From a virus, in the IMG/VR virus record IMGVR_UViG_3300010354_000834, positions 1-21,073 of that record: 21,073 nucleotides of DNA; one strand, 5' to 3'. The position numbers and the translations under genes are program-made. The notes below the pieces were generated by a model. The model did not search any database. It was not told where the DNA came from and saw only the letters and a list, made by a program, of their open reading frames with translations. Below are positions 1-8,025 of this stretch, piece after piece. Each line of letters opens with the position of its first letter. Position 1 is the first letter of the stretch.

Positions 1-34
1 CCAAAAAACGCACTTTAGTAAAAGGTAAACGCAA

Positions 35-1447
35 ATGTTCCATTCCGAGCATCTGCAGGAAAAGTGGGCACCTCTCCTCAACTATGAGGGTCTTGATCCA
101 ATCAAAGATTCGCACAGAAGAGCTGTAACCGCAGTCCTGCTAGAAAACCAAGAAAAATTCCTCCGTGAACAGTCTGCATTTGAGCAGTCTGGTTCATTCC
201 TGACTGAGGCTCCAACCAACTCTGTTGGCAATGGTGGTTATACCTCAGCAGGTGGTCAAACCGTTGCTGGTTTTGACCCTGTTCTAATTTCACTCATCCG
301 TCGTTCAATGCCTAACCTGGTCGCATATGACCTCGCAGGTGTTCAACCAATGAGTGGTCCTACTGGACTGATCTTCGCAATGCGTTCTAAGTATAGAACT
401 CAAGGTGGTCCAGAAACCTTCTACAACGAAGTAGATAGTGCATTCTCCGGTCAAGACGACGACTTCAACAATACCTCTGCATGGACAGATGGTACTGTTG
501 GTATGGGTACTACTGCTCAAGCAGGAACCAACCCAGGTGCTCTTAACCCATCAACAACCGCAACTCAACTGGCTTACAACGTAGGTCAGGGTATGCGTAC
601 CGATGAGGCAGAAGCTCTTGGTGATGGCAGCGGTAGTGAATTCAACCAGATGGCATTCTCAATCGAGAAAGTCACTGTTACCGCAAAGTCCAGAGCACTG
701 AAAGCCGAGTACTCATTAGAACTCGCACAGGACCTCAAGGCAATCCATGGTCTGAATGCTGAAGCGGAACTCGCAAACATTCTCTCAACAGAGATTCTTG
801 CCGAGATCAACCGTGAAATCATCCGTACCATCTACAAGACTGCTGAAACCGGTGCTGTTCAGAATACCGCAACTGCTGGTATTTTTGACCTAGACGTTGA
901 CTCCAACGGTCGTTGGTCAGTTGAGAAGTTCAAGGGTCTGCTGTTCCAAATCGAAAGAGATGCGAACGCAATTGCTCAGAGAACTCGTCGTGGAAAGGGC
1001 AACATCATCCTTTGCTCTGCTGACGTAGCTTCAGCACTGACAATGGCTGGTGTTCTCGATTACACCCCTGCACTTAACGCAAACCTGAGTGTTGATGACA
1101 CTGGCAACACCTTTGCTGGTACTCTACTCGGTAAGTTCCGTGTATACATTGACCCATATGCTGCTAACCTGACTTCAGCTAACGCAACCCCAGGTAACCA
1201 GTACTACGTTGTTGGTTATAAGGGTTCTTCACCTTATGACGCAGGTCTGTTCTATTGCCCATACGTTCCTCTCCAGATGGTTCGTGCTGTTGGTGAGAAC
1301 AGCTTCCAGCCTAAGATTGGCTTTAAGACCCGTTATGGTATTGTTGCTAACCCATTCTCACAAGGAACTAGCACCCTTACCTCACCTGGTCTTGATGTTA
1401 ACAGCAACCGTTACTACAGAAGAGTATCTGTTGCTAACCTCATGTGA
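35..1447 (+). CDS. 23: Major capsid protein gp23 (T4-like)
   Basis: This encodes the precursor of the hexameric capsid subunit that builds the phage head. It is 470 residues; T4 gp23 is 521. Conserved stretches include GFDPVLISLIRRSMPNLVAY (about 79-98) and GPTGLIFAMRSKYR. The N-terminal 58 residues are charged and end in FLTE before APTNS. This fits the (I/L)xE consensus of the T4 prohead protease gp21, so the mature protein probably starts at Ala59. An AAAGG ribosome site at 21-25 supports the ATG at 35. Codon use favours GGT, GCT, ACC, AAC and TTC, and GC is clearly above the following gene, as expected for the most abundant virion protein. A strong terminator follows. The identity is very secure; the cleavage site is inferred from the consensus. 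Confidence 0.98.
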   Translation: MFHSEHLQEKWAPLLNYEGLDPIKDSHRRAVTAVLLENQEKFLREQSAFEQSGSFLTEAPTNSVGNGGYTSAGGQTVAGFDPVLISLIRRSMPNLVAYDLAGVQPMSGPTGLIFAMRSKYRTQGGPETFYNEVDSAFSGQDDDFNNTSAWTDGTVGMGTTAQAGTNPGALNPSTTATQLAYNVGQGMRTDEAEALGDGSGSEFNQMAFSIEKVTVTAKSRALKAEYSLELAQDLKAIHGLNAEAELANILSTEILAEINREIIRTIYKTAETGAVQNTATAGIFDLDVDSNGRWSVEKFKGLLFQIERDANAIAQRTRRGKGNIILCSADVASALTMAGVLDYTPALNANLSVDDTGNTFAGTLLGKFRVYIDPYAANLTSANATPGNQYYVVGYKGSSPYDAGLFYCPYVPLQMVRAVGENSFQPKIGFKTRYGIVANPFSQGTSTLTSPGLDVNSNRYYRRVSVANLM

Positions 1448-1467
1448 TTTAATTCACATATCTTCTC

Positions 1468-1492
1468 GGGGTCCGAAAGGGCCCCTTTTTTT
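1468..1492 (+). terminator. Intrinsic terminator after gp23
   Basis: A 7-bp stem (1468-1474 with 1479-1485, one G-U pair) is closed by a GAAA tetraloop and followed by seven T residues. It lies 20 bases after the gp23 stop codon and ends 2 bases before a late-promoter-like box. It should insulate capsid transcription from gp3. Confidence 0.92.
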
Positions 1493-1494
1493 AT

Positions 1495-1501
1495 CTAAAT
1501 A
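1495..1501 (+). promoter_or_regulatory. Late-type promoter box CTAAATA for gp3
   Basis: CTAAATA(A) resembles the T4 gp55-dependent late -10 element TATAAATA and lies directly after the gp23 terminator. Transcription would start about 6 bases downstream, leaving only a few untranslated bases before the ATG at 1511. No Shine-Dalgarno sequence is visible in the A-rich leader. Confidence 0.7.
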
Positions 1502-1510
1502 ATTAAAAAA

Positions 1511-2077
1511 ATGGCAACGAGAAAAACATTCCGTAGGCAATTAGATAATAGAAACTTTCTATCTCCTGTCGGATTTAAATTTATTTTATCAAACTACCCA
1601 CAGGTTGATTTTTTGTGCAATGAAGCAAATTTGCCATCAATTTCATTGGGAACTGCGATTCAACCAACATATTTGAAAAACTTAGATGTTCCTGGAGATA
1701 AGTTGGAATATGATGATATAACTTTAAGATTTCTAGTTGACGAGGATATGAAAAATTACTCCGAAATTCATAATTGGATGAGGGGTCTTGGATATCCAGA
1801 AAGTCTTCAAGAAATTTATGACTTAAAAACCGAAAATGAGTACATCACAGACAACGTAAAAAATAGTGACATTCATTATTATTCTGACGGCACTTTGCAA
1901 ATTTTAAATAGTAATCAAATACCAAAATTTAGTGTAAAATTTTATGATATGTTCCCAGTCAATTTGAGCACCTTAACATTTGATTCCACACAAACAGACG
2001 TAAATTACTTTACAGCAGAGGTAACTTTCAAGTATACTATATTTGATATAGAGGATATGTTTGGCAATCGTGTATGA
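1511..2077 (+). CDS. 3: Tail completion / tail tube terminator gp3
   Basis: This is the homologue of T4 gp3, which caps the tail tube and stabilises the contracted-sheath end before head joining. Length is 188 residues; T4 gp3 is 176. The strongest match is LEYDDITLRFLVDEDMKNY, followed by IHNWMRGL (about 66-93), which parallels FEYDPLIVRFIVDEELKSW and YEWMLG in T4 gp3 as I remember it. The C-terminal half (KFYDMFPVNLSTLTFDST, then FTAEVTFKYTIFDI) has the beta-strand pattern of tail-tube-like folds. It is AT-rich compared with gp23. It starts a late unit after the CTAAATA box, and its stop overlaps the uvsY start (ATGA). The gp23-gp3-uvsY-uvsW order matches my recollection of cyanomyoviruses. 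Confidence 0.9.
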   Translation: MATRKTFRRQLDNRNFLSPVGFKFILSNYPQVDFLCNEANLPSISLGTAIQPTYLKNLDVPGDKLEYDDITLRFLVDEDMKNYSEIHNWMRGLGYPESLQEIYDLKTENEYITDNVKNSDIHYYSDGTLQILNSNQIPKFSVKFYDMFPVNLSTLTFDSTQTDVNYFTAEVTFKYTIFDIEDMFGNRV

Positions 2078-2505
2078 ATTTAGAATTGATTCAGGAAATG
2101 TGGGAAAAAGATTCTAAAATTGATCCTGATAATTTACACACAGAATCTTTGAATATTCCTGCTCTTCATGCAAAATATTTTGATCTTTACAATAGCATTT
2201 TTCTTTTAAGAAAAAAAGCAGAACAGCAAAAAAGAAATATTAGACACGAAAGATATGAATATTATTCTGGAAAAGCAGATCCAGAAACTTACATAGATAA
2301 TCCCTTTCCCAAAAAGATTAGGGATAAAGATACAATGCAAAAGTATCTCGATGCAGATGAAAAACTTTCTTCAGTTTGTTTGAAGATAGATTACTACGAT
2401 ACAATGCTTACTTATATTGAAAGTATTTTAAAAATGGTTCAGAACAGAACATATCAAATTAAAAATGCTATTGAATTTATGAGATTTAATGCTGGTCTCG
2501 GATGA
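2074..2505 (+). CDS. uvsY: Recombination mediator UvsY
   Basis: UvsY helps the UvsX recombinase displace single-strand binding protein gp32 and assemble on single-stranded DNA. The product is 143 residues (T4: 137) and largely alpha-helical, with no membrane segment. Shared features with T4 UvsY include an N-terminal LELIQEMWEKDSKID helix, a central KKAEQQKRNIRHERYEYYSG segment (T4 has an equivalent ending in LDYYSGRGD) and a C-terminal NRTYQIKNAIEFMRFNAG (T4: SRGFAIKHIQDMRAFEAG). The start overlaps the gp3 stop by 4 bases, so translation is probably coupled. Its partner UvsX is at the far end of the window. The stop codon is followed at once by an ATAAATA box for uvsW. Confidence 0.92.
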   Translation: MNLELIQEMWEKDSKIDPDNLHTESLNIPALHAKYFDLYNSIFLLRKKAEQQKRNIRHERYEYYSGKADPETYIDNPFPKKIRDKDTMQKYLDADEKLSSVCLKIDYYDTMLTYIESILKMVQNRTYQIKNAIEFMRFNAGLG

Positions 2506-2512
2506 ATAAATA
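2506..2512 (+). promoter_or_regulatory. Late-type promoter box ATAAATA for uvsW
   Basis: The box starts one base after the uvsY stop and lies 22 bases before the GTG start of uvsW. T4 uvsW is known to be a late gene. Because ATAAATA also occurs inside genes of this AT-rich window (for example 3614 and 7208), the support comes from position and T4 precedent, not from the motif alone. Confidence 0.5.
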
Positions 2513-2533
2513 TCCATAGATGAATGGATTAGT

Positions 2534-4009
2534 GTGATTGATACAACAGCAAATCTTGTTATTTCAAAATCCAACGAAGTTTTTCTTAAAATAAAAACGG
2601 AACCTCATATTGAATATGAACTGAGAGATCACTTCAAGTTTGAGGTTCCTAATGCAAAGTTTATGCCCCAGTACCGTGGAAGGAATTGGAATGGGGAAAT
2701 TCATTTATTTGACATGAGATCTAAGCAGATTTACGTTGGTCTGTTAGATAAAATTGTCAATTTTTGTAAGCAGTACGGATATACCTATAAGTTTGAAGAC
2801 AATAAGTTTTACGGTACTCCATATGAAGAAAATGAACAGATCTCATATGAAGGTGTTAAGGATTACATGCATTCCATTTGTGCTCATACTCCAAGAAAGT
2901 ATCAAATTGAAGGAGTATATGGTGCTCTAAAGCACAATAGAAAATTATTAATAAGCCCAACTGCTAGTGGAAAATCTTTAATGATTTATTCACTAGTAAG
3001 ATACTATGTGAATAAGGGAGAAAAAGTTCTTTTAGTTGTTCCAACAACATCTCTTGTAGAACAAATGTACAAGGACTTTCTCGATTATGGTTGGGATGCT
3101 GAGTCATACTGTCACCGTATCTATTCTGGTAGAGAAAAAACAAATGAATACCCAGTAACAATTACTACCTGGCAATCAGTATATAAACTAGAACGTTCTT
3201 TCTTTGAGGACTATGGTTGCATTATAGGTGATGAAGCACATTTATTCAAGTCCAAATCTTTAATTGAGATTATGACTAAACTTCATCACGCAAAGTATCG
3301 TTTTGGTTTTACTGGAACTCTAGATGGAACTCAAACTCACAAATGGGTCTTAGAAGGACTATTTGGACCATCATATAAGGTTACAAAAACCGATGAGTTA
3401 ATGAAGCAGGGACATCTTTCACAATTAGATATTCGTTGTATTGTATTAAAACATTCACCACAAAAATTTGAAACTTATGAAGATGAAATACAATTCATAA
3501 TTTCTCATGAAAAAAGAAATAAATTTATAAGAAATCTTGCTTTAGATCTTAAAGGAAATACTTTAGTTTTATTCAGTAGGGTTGAAGCTCATGGAGCAAT
3601 CCTTTTTGAAGAAATAAATAATAACAAAGTTGAAAATAGAAAAGTATTTTTTGTCCATGGTGGTGTTGATGCTGAACAAAGAGAATTGGTTAGAGAAATA
3701 ACCGAAAGAGAAAATAATGCAATAATTGTTGCTTCTTACGGAACTTTCTCAACTGGCATTAACATTAAAAATCTTCACAATGTTATCTTTGCTTCACCAA
3801 GCAAATCTAGAATTAGAAATCTTCAAAGTATAGGAAGGGTTCTTAGAAAAGGAAAAGATAAAACAAAAGCAACACTTTATGATATTGCAGATGACTGCAC
3901 TTACAAATCAAAGAAAAATTATACGTTGAATCACCTTATTGAAAGAATTAAAATTTATAATGAAGAAAACTTCAACTATGATATAGTTTCAATTAAAATA
4001 GAAAAATGA
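2534..4009 (+). CDS. uvsW: DNA/RNA helicase UvsW
   Basis: UvsW is a superfamily 2 ATP-dependent helicase that unwinds R-loops and branched recombination intermediates. In T4 it shifts replication from origin-dependent to recombination-dependent initiation. Length is 491 residues (T4: 503). An N-terminal domain of about 110 residues precedes the motor. Motif I is SPTASGKS (141-148), motif II is DEAH (233-236), motif III region is GFTGTLD (258-264), and motif VI is QSIGRVLRKG near residue 430. The start is a GTG at 2534; no in-frame ATG exists nearby upstream and the leader holds an ATAAATA box. The stop overlaps the next start (ATGATGG). All catalytic motifs are intact. Confidence 0.96.
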   Translation: MIDTTANLVISKSNEVFLKIKTEPHIEYELRDHFKFEVPNAKFMPQYRGRNWNGEIHLFDMRSKQIYVGLLDKIVNFCKQYGYTYKFEDNKFYGTPYEENEQISYEGVKDYMHSICAHTPRKYQIEGVYGALKHNRKLLISPTASGKSLMIYSLVRYYVNKGEKVLLVVPTTSLVEQMYKDFLDYGWDAESYCHRIYSGREKTNEYPVTITTWQSVYKLERSFFEDYGCIIGDEAHLFKSKSLIEIMTKLHHAKYRFGFTGTLDGTQTHKWVLEGLFGPSYKVTKTDELMKQGHLSQLDIRCIVLKHSPQKFETYEDEIQFIISHEKRNKFIRNLALDLKGNTLVLFSRVEAHGAILFEEINNNKVENRKVFFVHGGVDAEQRELVREITERENNAIIVASYGTFSTGINIKNLHNVIFASPSKSRIRNLQSIGRVLRKGKDKTKATLYDIADDCTYKSKKNYTLNHLIERIKIYNEENFNYDIVSIKIEK

Positions 4010-4395
4010 TGGAAGATGAATTTTACGCAACAATAAAATTAAAAACAGGAGAAGAGATATTTTGTAAAGTTTCTCCTACGGAAGAATTTGATAAAACTTT
4101 ATTGATTGTATATAACCCGATCATGATATCTCCAGTTAAAGGAAAACATGGATTATATGCATACAAAGTTGAACCTTGGTTAAAAACAACATCCGAAGAT
4201 ACATTCATAATCAGCATGGATAATATTTTAACCATGGTAGAAACTTATGATAAAGAAATGATTGTTGTTTATAAAAACTACCTAAGAAAATCAACAACCA
4301 AGAATAACTATGTAAAACCATCTAAGAAAATGGGATACATATCAGACATTGATGAAGCAAAAAAGATTCTAGAGAAACTCTATAAAAATAGCTAA
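4006..4395 (+). CDS. Sm-like (Lsm-type) small protein, copy A
   Basis: A 129-residue protein with alternating short beta strands: ATIKLKTGEEIFCKVSP, LLIVYNPIMISPV, and TFIISMDNILTMVE (about residues 8-85), then a basic tail. The pattern (LKTGEEI... Sm1-like, SMDNILTM... Sm2-like) resembles the Sm-like fold, and a crystal structure of an Sm-like protein of putative cyanophage origin has been described. Two divergent relatives lie at 17678 and 17973. The start overlaps the uvsW stop by 4 bases, so it is co-transcribed with uvsW. Sm-fold proteins usually form rings that bind RNA; RNA binding here is inferred. The C-terminal 40 residues (YLRKSTTKNNYVKPSKK onwards) are Lys-rich and absent from the other two copies. 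Confidence 0.7.
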   Translation: MMEDEFYATIKLKTGEEIFCKVSPTEEFDKTLLIVYNPIMISPVKGKHGLYAYKVEPWLKTTSEDTFIISMDNILTMVETYDKEMIVVYKNYLRKSTTKNNYVKPSKKMGYISDIDEAKKILEKLYKNS

Positions 4396-4444
4396 GTTAT
4401 CATCTTTAACCCCAACAAAGGTATTTTAGTTCCATTTTTGTTAC

Positions 4445-4473
4445 TTGTCAACCTTTACTATAAATGTTATAAT
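4445..4473 (+). promoter_or_regulatory. Sigma70-type promoter upstream of gp55
   Basis: The -35 box TTGTCA (4445-4450) and -10 box TATAAT (4468-4473) are separated by exactly 17 bases. This is 5/6 and 6/6 to consensus. Transcription would begin about 4480, about 20 bases before the gp55 ATG at 4500. It is the clearest host-polymerase promoter in the window and fits early or middle expression of the late sigma factor and the gp47-gp46 operon. Confidence 0.85.
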
Positions 4474-4499
4474 ACCTACATATTAAATTAGGTAAATTA

Positions 4500-4994
4500 A
4501 TGATTACGACTACAGTTATGACCAGAAGAAAAAGGTCCGATCACTATGTTAATAACAAAGAGTTTCTTGCAGCATTAATTCAATATAGATCAGAAGTAGA
4601 GATTGCAAAAATCAGAGGAGAACCAAAGCCAAGAATTACAAATTATCTTGGAGAGTGTTTCCTGAAGATCGCAACACATTTATCCTTTAAACCAAATTTT
4701 GTCAACTACATGTTTAAGGATGATATGATTTGTGATGGAATTGAAAATTGTGTTCAATATATTCATAATTTCGATCCACAAAAATCTCAAAATCCTTTTG
4801 CTTACTTTACTCAAATTATTCACTACGCTTTCCTTCGTCGTATTCAAAGAGAAAAACGTCAGTTAGAAATCAAAAATAAAATTCTTGAAAAGACTGGATT
4901 TTCTGAGGTTTTTTGTGATGATGGACTTGACGGATCCAACTCTTCGGACTATAATTCAATTAAGGATGCAGTCTACTCTAAACTCCGTTATTGA
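4500..4994 (+). CDS. 55: Late transcription sigma factor gp55
   Basis: gp55 is the small, diverged sigma-70-family factor that directs host RNA polymerase to T4-type late promoters; in T4 the DNA-loaded clamp gp45 activates it. Length is 164 residues (T4: 185). The region 2-like core is ITNYLGECFLKIATHLSFKP, MFKDDMICDGIENCVQYI and FDPQKSQNPFAYFTQIIHYA, followed by FLRRIQREKRQ (about residues 45-120). An alternative start at the Met in MTRRKRSD (residue 8) is possible. The last codon is followed directly by TGA-ATG of gp47, with no gap. It lies behind its own strong sigma70-type promoter. Likely targets in this window are the CTAAATA/ATAAATA boxes. Confidence 0.92.
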   Translation: MITTTVMTRRKRSDHYVNNKEFLAALIQYRSEVEIAKIRGEPKPRITNYLGECFLKIATHLSFKPNFVNYMFKDDMICDGIENCVQYIHNFDPQKSQNPFAYFTQIIHYAFLRRIQREKRQLEIKNKILEKTGFSEVFCDDGLDGSNSSDYNSIKDAVYSKLRY

Positions 4995-6035
4995 ATGAAA
5001 GTTGCTATTATCACCGACCAGCACTTCGGAGCACGAAAGAACTCTAAACTCTTTCATGATTATTTCCTGAAGTTTTACAACGATGTATTCTTTCCTACCC
5101 TAGAGAAGGAAGGTATTACTGCAGTTGTTGATATGGGTGATACTTTTGATAGTCGTAAAGGCATTGACTTCTCTGCCCTTTCTTGGGCAAAGAGTAACTA
5201 TTACGACCGTCTACAGCAAATGGGAGTAACGGTTCATACTATTGTTGGAAACCATACTGCTTACTATAAGAACACGAACGAAGTTAATGCTGTGGATTTG
5301 TTGCTTCGTGAGTATGACAATGTAACTGTATATTCAGAACCAACTGAAGTTAAACTTGGCAATCTCAACACACTTTTTATACCTTGGATTAATCAGGAGA
5401 ATGAAACAAAAACTCTCAAACTTATTGAAAAGACAACTTGCCCGTGTGCGATGGGGCACCTTGAACTCCAAGGATTTAGAGTTAATAAACAAATCGTCAT
5501 GGAGCACGGTTTGGAAAGCAAACTATTTGAGAAGTTCAAACTTGTCTTCTCGGGACACTATCACACTAGATCTAATAACGGAACGGTCTTCTATCTAGGA
5601 AATCCTTATGAGATGTTCTGGAATGATGTAAACGATAAGAGAGGATTTCATATTTTTGATACAGAAACTCTTGAAAAAGTTTCTGTAGATAATCCTTATC
5701 GTTTATTCTATAACATTTACTATGAAGACAATGACTATCAAACTTTTGATACTCGTGAGTATGAGAATAAAATTGTAAGAGTTATTGTTCGTAAAAAGTC
5801 TGATACTAAAAAGTTTGAAAAGTTTATTGATAAACTTTACGCATCTAATGTAGCAGAACTTAAAATTGTTGAGAACTTTGTTATTCAGGAATCCGAAGAC
5901 TTTGAAGCATTTGAATCGGAAGATACTCTTTCCATTTTGAATAGATATATTGAGGAGGCAGAAATCAATCTTGATAAATCTATCATTCAAAAAATGATTC
6001 AAGAAATCTATCAAGAGGCTTGTGAATTAGTCTGA
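4995..6035 (+). CDS. 47: Recombination endonuclease subunit gp47 (Mre11/SbcD-like)
   Basis: gp47 is the nuclease subunit of the gp46/gp47 complex that resects double-strand ends to give 3' tails for UvsX. It is 346 residues; T4 gp47 is 339. Metallophosphoesterase motifs are complete: DQHFG (8-12), DMGDTFD (46-52), VGNHTAY (84-90), MGHLE (153-157) and GHYH (187-190). The C-terminal third is the capping and gp46-binding region. The ATG follows the gp55 stop with no intervening base, implying translational coupling. The next gene starts one base after its TGA. Confidence 0.96.
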   Translation: MKVAIITDQHFGARKNSKLFHDYFLKFYNDVFFPTLEKEGITAVVDMGDTFDSRKGIDFSALSWAKSNYYDRLQQMGVTVHTIVGNHTAYYKNTNEVNAVDLLLREYDNVTVYSEPTEVKLGNLNTLFIPWINQENETKTLKLIEKTTCPCAMGHLELQGFRVNKQIVMEHGLESKLFEKFKLVFSGHYHTRSNNGTVFYLGNPYEMFWNDVNDKRGFHIFDTETLEKVSVDNPYRLFYNIYYEDNDYQTFDTREYENKIVRVIVRKKSDTKKFEKFIDKLYASNVAELKIVENFVIQESEDFEAFESEDTLSILNRYIEEAEINLDKSIIQKMIQEIYQEACELV

Positions 6036-6036
6036 C

Positions 6037-6312
6037 ATGTTCATTTTAACAATCAATGGCAAAGAAACTGAAGGTGCATATTCTGTAACGGATGATGAAG
6101 GAGAACAAATTCTATATTTGTTTGAAGAAGAGGATGATGCAGTAAGGTATGCTATGATGTTAGAAGAAGATGGATATCCAGAAATGCATGTAATTGAGAT
6201 AGAAGAAGACATTATGATAAAGGCATGTGAACTTCATGGATATCAATACACAATTATTACACCCAATGATATTGTAATTCCTCCAAAAACATCTGATTAT
6301 GATTTTATTTAA
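6037..6312 (+). CDS. DUF3110-like small protein between gp47 and gp46
   Basis: A 91-residue acidic protein. The stretch LYLFEEEDDAVRYAMMLEED (about 28-47), followed by GYPEMHVIEIEED and later NDIVIPPKTSDYDF, fits the pattern I remember for DUF3110. That family is found mainly in cyanobacteria and plastid-bearing organisms (FEsEDDAtRYALlLEaQDFP, then a C-terminal PPE). Its function is unknown. It is embedded between the two subunits of the recombination nuclease. The start is one base after the gp47 stop, and its end overlaps the gp46 start by 14 bases, so it should be made with the nuclease. It may come from a host gene. Family assignment is from pattern recall, not a search. Confidence 0.7.
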   Translation: MFILTINGKETEGAYSVTDDEGEQILYLFEEEDDAVRYAMMLEEDGYPEMHVIEIEEDIMIKACELHGYQYTIITPNDIVIPPKTSDYDFI

Positions 6313-8011
6313 AAAAATTAGGTGGCGTAATTTTCTTTCCACCGGACAACATGAAACTGAACTTGATCTTACAAAGAATAAAACTAATTTGATCATCGGG
6401 ACAAATGGTGCGGGAAAATCCACCGTTCTTGATGCACTTACATTTTCTTTGTTTGGGAAACCTTTTCGTAAAATTAATAAACCTCAACTTATCAATTCCG
6501 TAAATGAAAAGGATTGTAGAGTTGAAGTTGAATTTTCTATTGGCAATGTTGAATGGAAAGTAATTAGAGGAATCAAACCAGCAGTTTTTGAGATTTGGAG
6601 AAATGGTGCTGCATTGGATCAATCTGCAGCTTCTCTTGATCAGCAAAAATGGTTGGAACAAAATGTTCTTAAGATGAACTATAAGTCTTTTACTCAGATT
6701 GTGATTTTGGGTAGTAGCACTTTTGTTCCTTTTATGCAACTTCCTGCTGCTCATCGTAGGGAAGTGATTGAAGATCTTCTTGATATTAAAATATTCTCTT
6801 CAATGAATAATCTTATTAAAGAGAAAATTCGTTCTGTAAAAGAAGATATTAAAGTTTTTGACCTCAAAAAAGAGTCTCTCCTTGATAAGGTTAAGATGCA
6901 AGAAGAGTTTATTGAAGAACTTGAAAGTCGTGGAAATGCCAATATAAATGCCAACAAAGAAAAGATTGCCAATTTAGATGCAGAAGTTGGAATTTATATG
7001 AATGAAAACTCCGTATTAGAAGAGGATATTTTTAAGTATACTCAGGAACAGGAATATGTAGCTGGGGCAACAGAAAAACTTCGCAAACTTGGTAATCTTA
7101 AGGGTAAGATTTCTCAAAAAGTATCAACAATTACGAAAGAGCATAAATTCTTTACTGAGAATACGGTATGCCCAACATGCACTCAGTCAATTGAGGAGAC
7201 CTTCAGAATAAATAGAATTACCGACGCTCAAAATAAAGCAAAGGAGTTGCAATCTGGTTATAAAGAACTAGAGGAGGCAATTAAAGAGGAAGAAGAGCGA
7301 GAGCGTCAATTCATTGCTCTTACGAAGGAGATTACAAAACTCACGCATGGCATTTCTCAAAACAATACTAAGATCGCTGGATGTCAGAGACAAATCAGAG
7401 ATCTTGAATCTGAAATTCAAACAATTGCCAATCAACTTGAAAACCGAAATTCTGAACATGAGAAACTAGAATCCTTCAAGAACAACTTAAAAACTACATA
7501 CGACGAACTCGCTTCTAAAAAAGACACAATCAACTACTACGATTTTTCGTATAGTTTACTTAAAGACGGTGGAGTTAAATCCAAAATCATTAAGAAGTAT
7601 TTACCCCTGATAAATCAGCAAGTTAACCGTTATCTCCAGATGATGGATTTCTATATTAACTTCACACTTGATGAGGAGTTTAACGAAACCGTCCAGTCAC
7701 CTATTCATGAAGATTTCTCTTATGCTTCTTTTAGTGAAGGAGAGAAAATGAGGATTGACCTTGCACTACTCTTTACTTGGAGAGAAGTTGCAAGAATGAA
7801 GAACTCAGTCAATACAAATCTATTGATTATGGATGAGGTGTTTGATAGTTCACTTGATGGATTTGGAACAGAAGAGTTCCTTAAGATTATTCGTTATGTG
7901 ATTAAAGATGCAAACATTTTTGTCATCTCTCACAAGACAGGATTGGAGGACAAATTTGAAAGTGTCATAAAGTTTGAGAAAGTTAAAGGATTTTCACGTA
8001 TGGTGGTCTGA
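6299..8011 (+). CDS. 46: Recombination endonuclease subunit gp46 (Rad50/SbcC-like)
   Basis: This is the SMC-like ATPase partner of gp47. It is 570 residues (T4: 560). The Walker A motif GTNGAGKST is at 34-42 and the Q-loop/N-lobe follows. Two long coiled-coil arms (about 170-290 and 300-440, rich in Lys/Glu/Gln) flank a zinc hook CPTC at 291-294. The ABC signature FSEGEKMRIDLAL starts near 478, Walker B LLIMDEVFD is near 508-516, and the H-loop is VISHK. All ATPase elements and the hook are intact. It overlaps the preceding DUF3110-like gene by 14 bases. It pairs with gp47 to process DNA ends for recombination-dependent replication. Confidence 0.96.
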   Translation: MILFKKIRWRNFLSTGQHETELDLTKNKTNLIIGTNGAGKSTVLDALTFSLFGKPFRKINKPQLINSVNEKDCRVEVEFSIGNVEWKVIRGIKPAVFEIWRNGAALDQSAASLDQQKWLEQNVLKMNYKSFTQIVILGSSTFVPFMQLPAAHRREVIEDLLDIKIFSSMNNLIKEKIRSVKEDIKVFDLKKESLLDKVKMQEEFIEELESRGNANINANKEKIANLDAEVGIYMNENSVLEEDIFKYTQEQEYVAGATEKLRKLGNLKGKISQKVSTITKEHKFFTENTVCPTCTQSIEETFRINRITDAQNKAKELQSGYKELEEAIKEEEERERQFIALTKEITKLTHGISQNNTKIAGCQRQIRDLESEIQTIANQLENRNSEHEKLESFKNNLKTTYDELASKKDTINYYDFSYSLLKDGGVKSKIIKKYLPLINQQVNRYLQMMDFYINFTLDEEFNETVQSPIHEDFSYASFSEGEKMRIDLALLFTWREVARMKNSVNTNLLIMDEVFDSSLDGFGTEEFLKIIRYVIKDANIFVISHKTGLEDKFESVIKFEKVKGFSRMVV

Positions 8012-8025
8012 ACCACTTAAGAACA

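Noticed and set aside
1209-1502. A 97-codon frame overlapping the end of gp23 and its terminator
   Set aside because: Out of frame with the capsid gene and reads into the terminator hairpin.
3614-3620. ATAAATA inside uvsW (also 7208-7214 in gp46 and 16161-16167 in gp62)
   Set aside because: Intragenic with no start codon suitably downstream; expected by chance in AT-rich DNA. These copies lower confidence in ATAAATA boxes generally.
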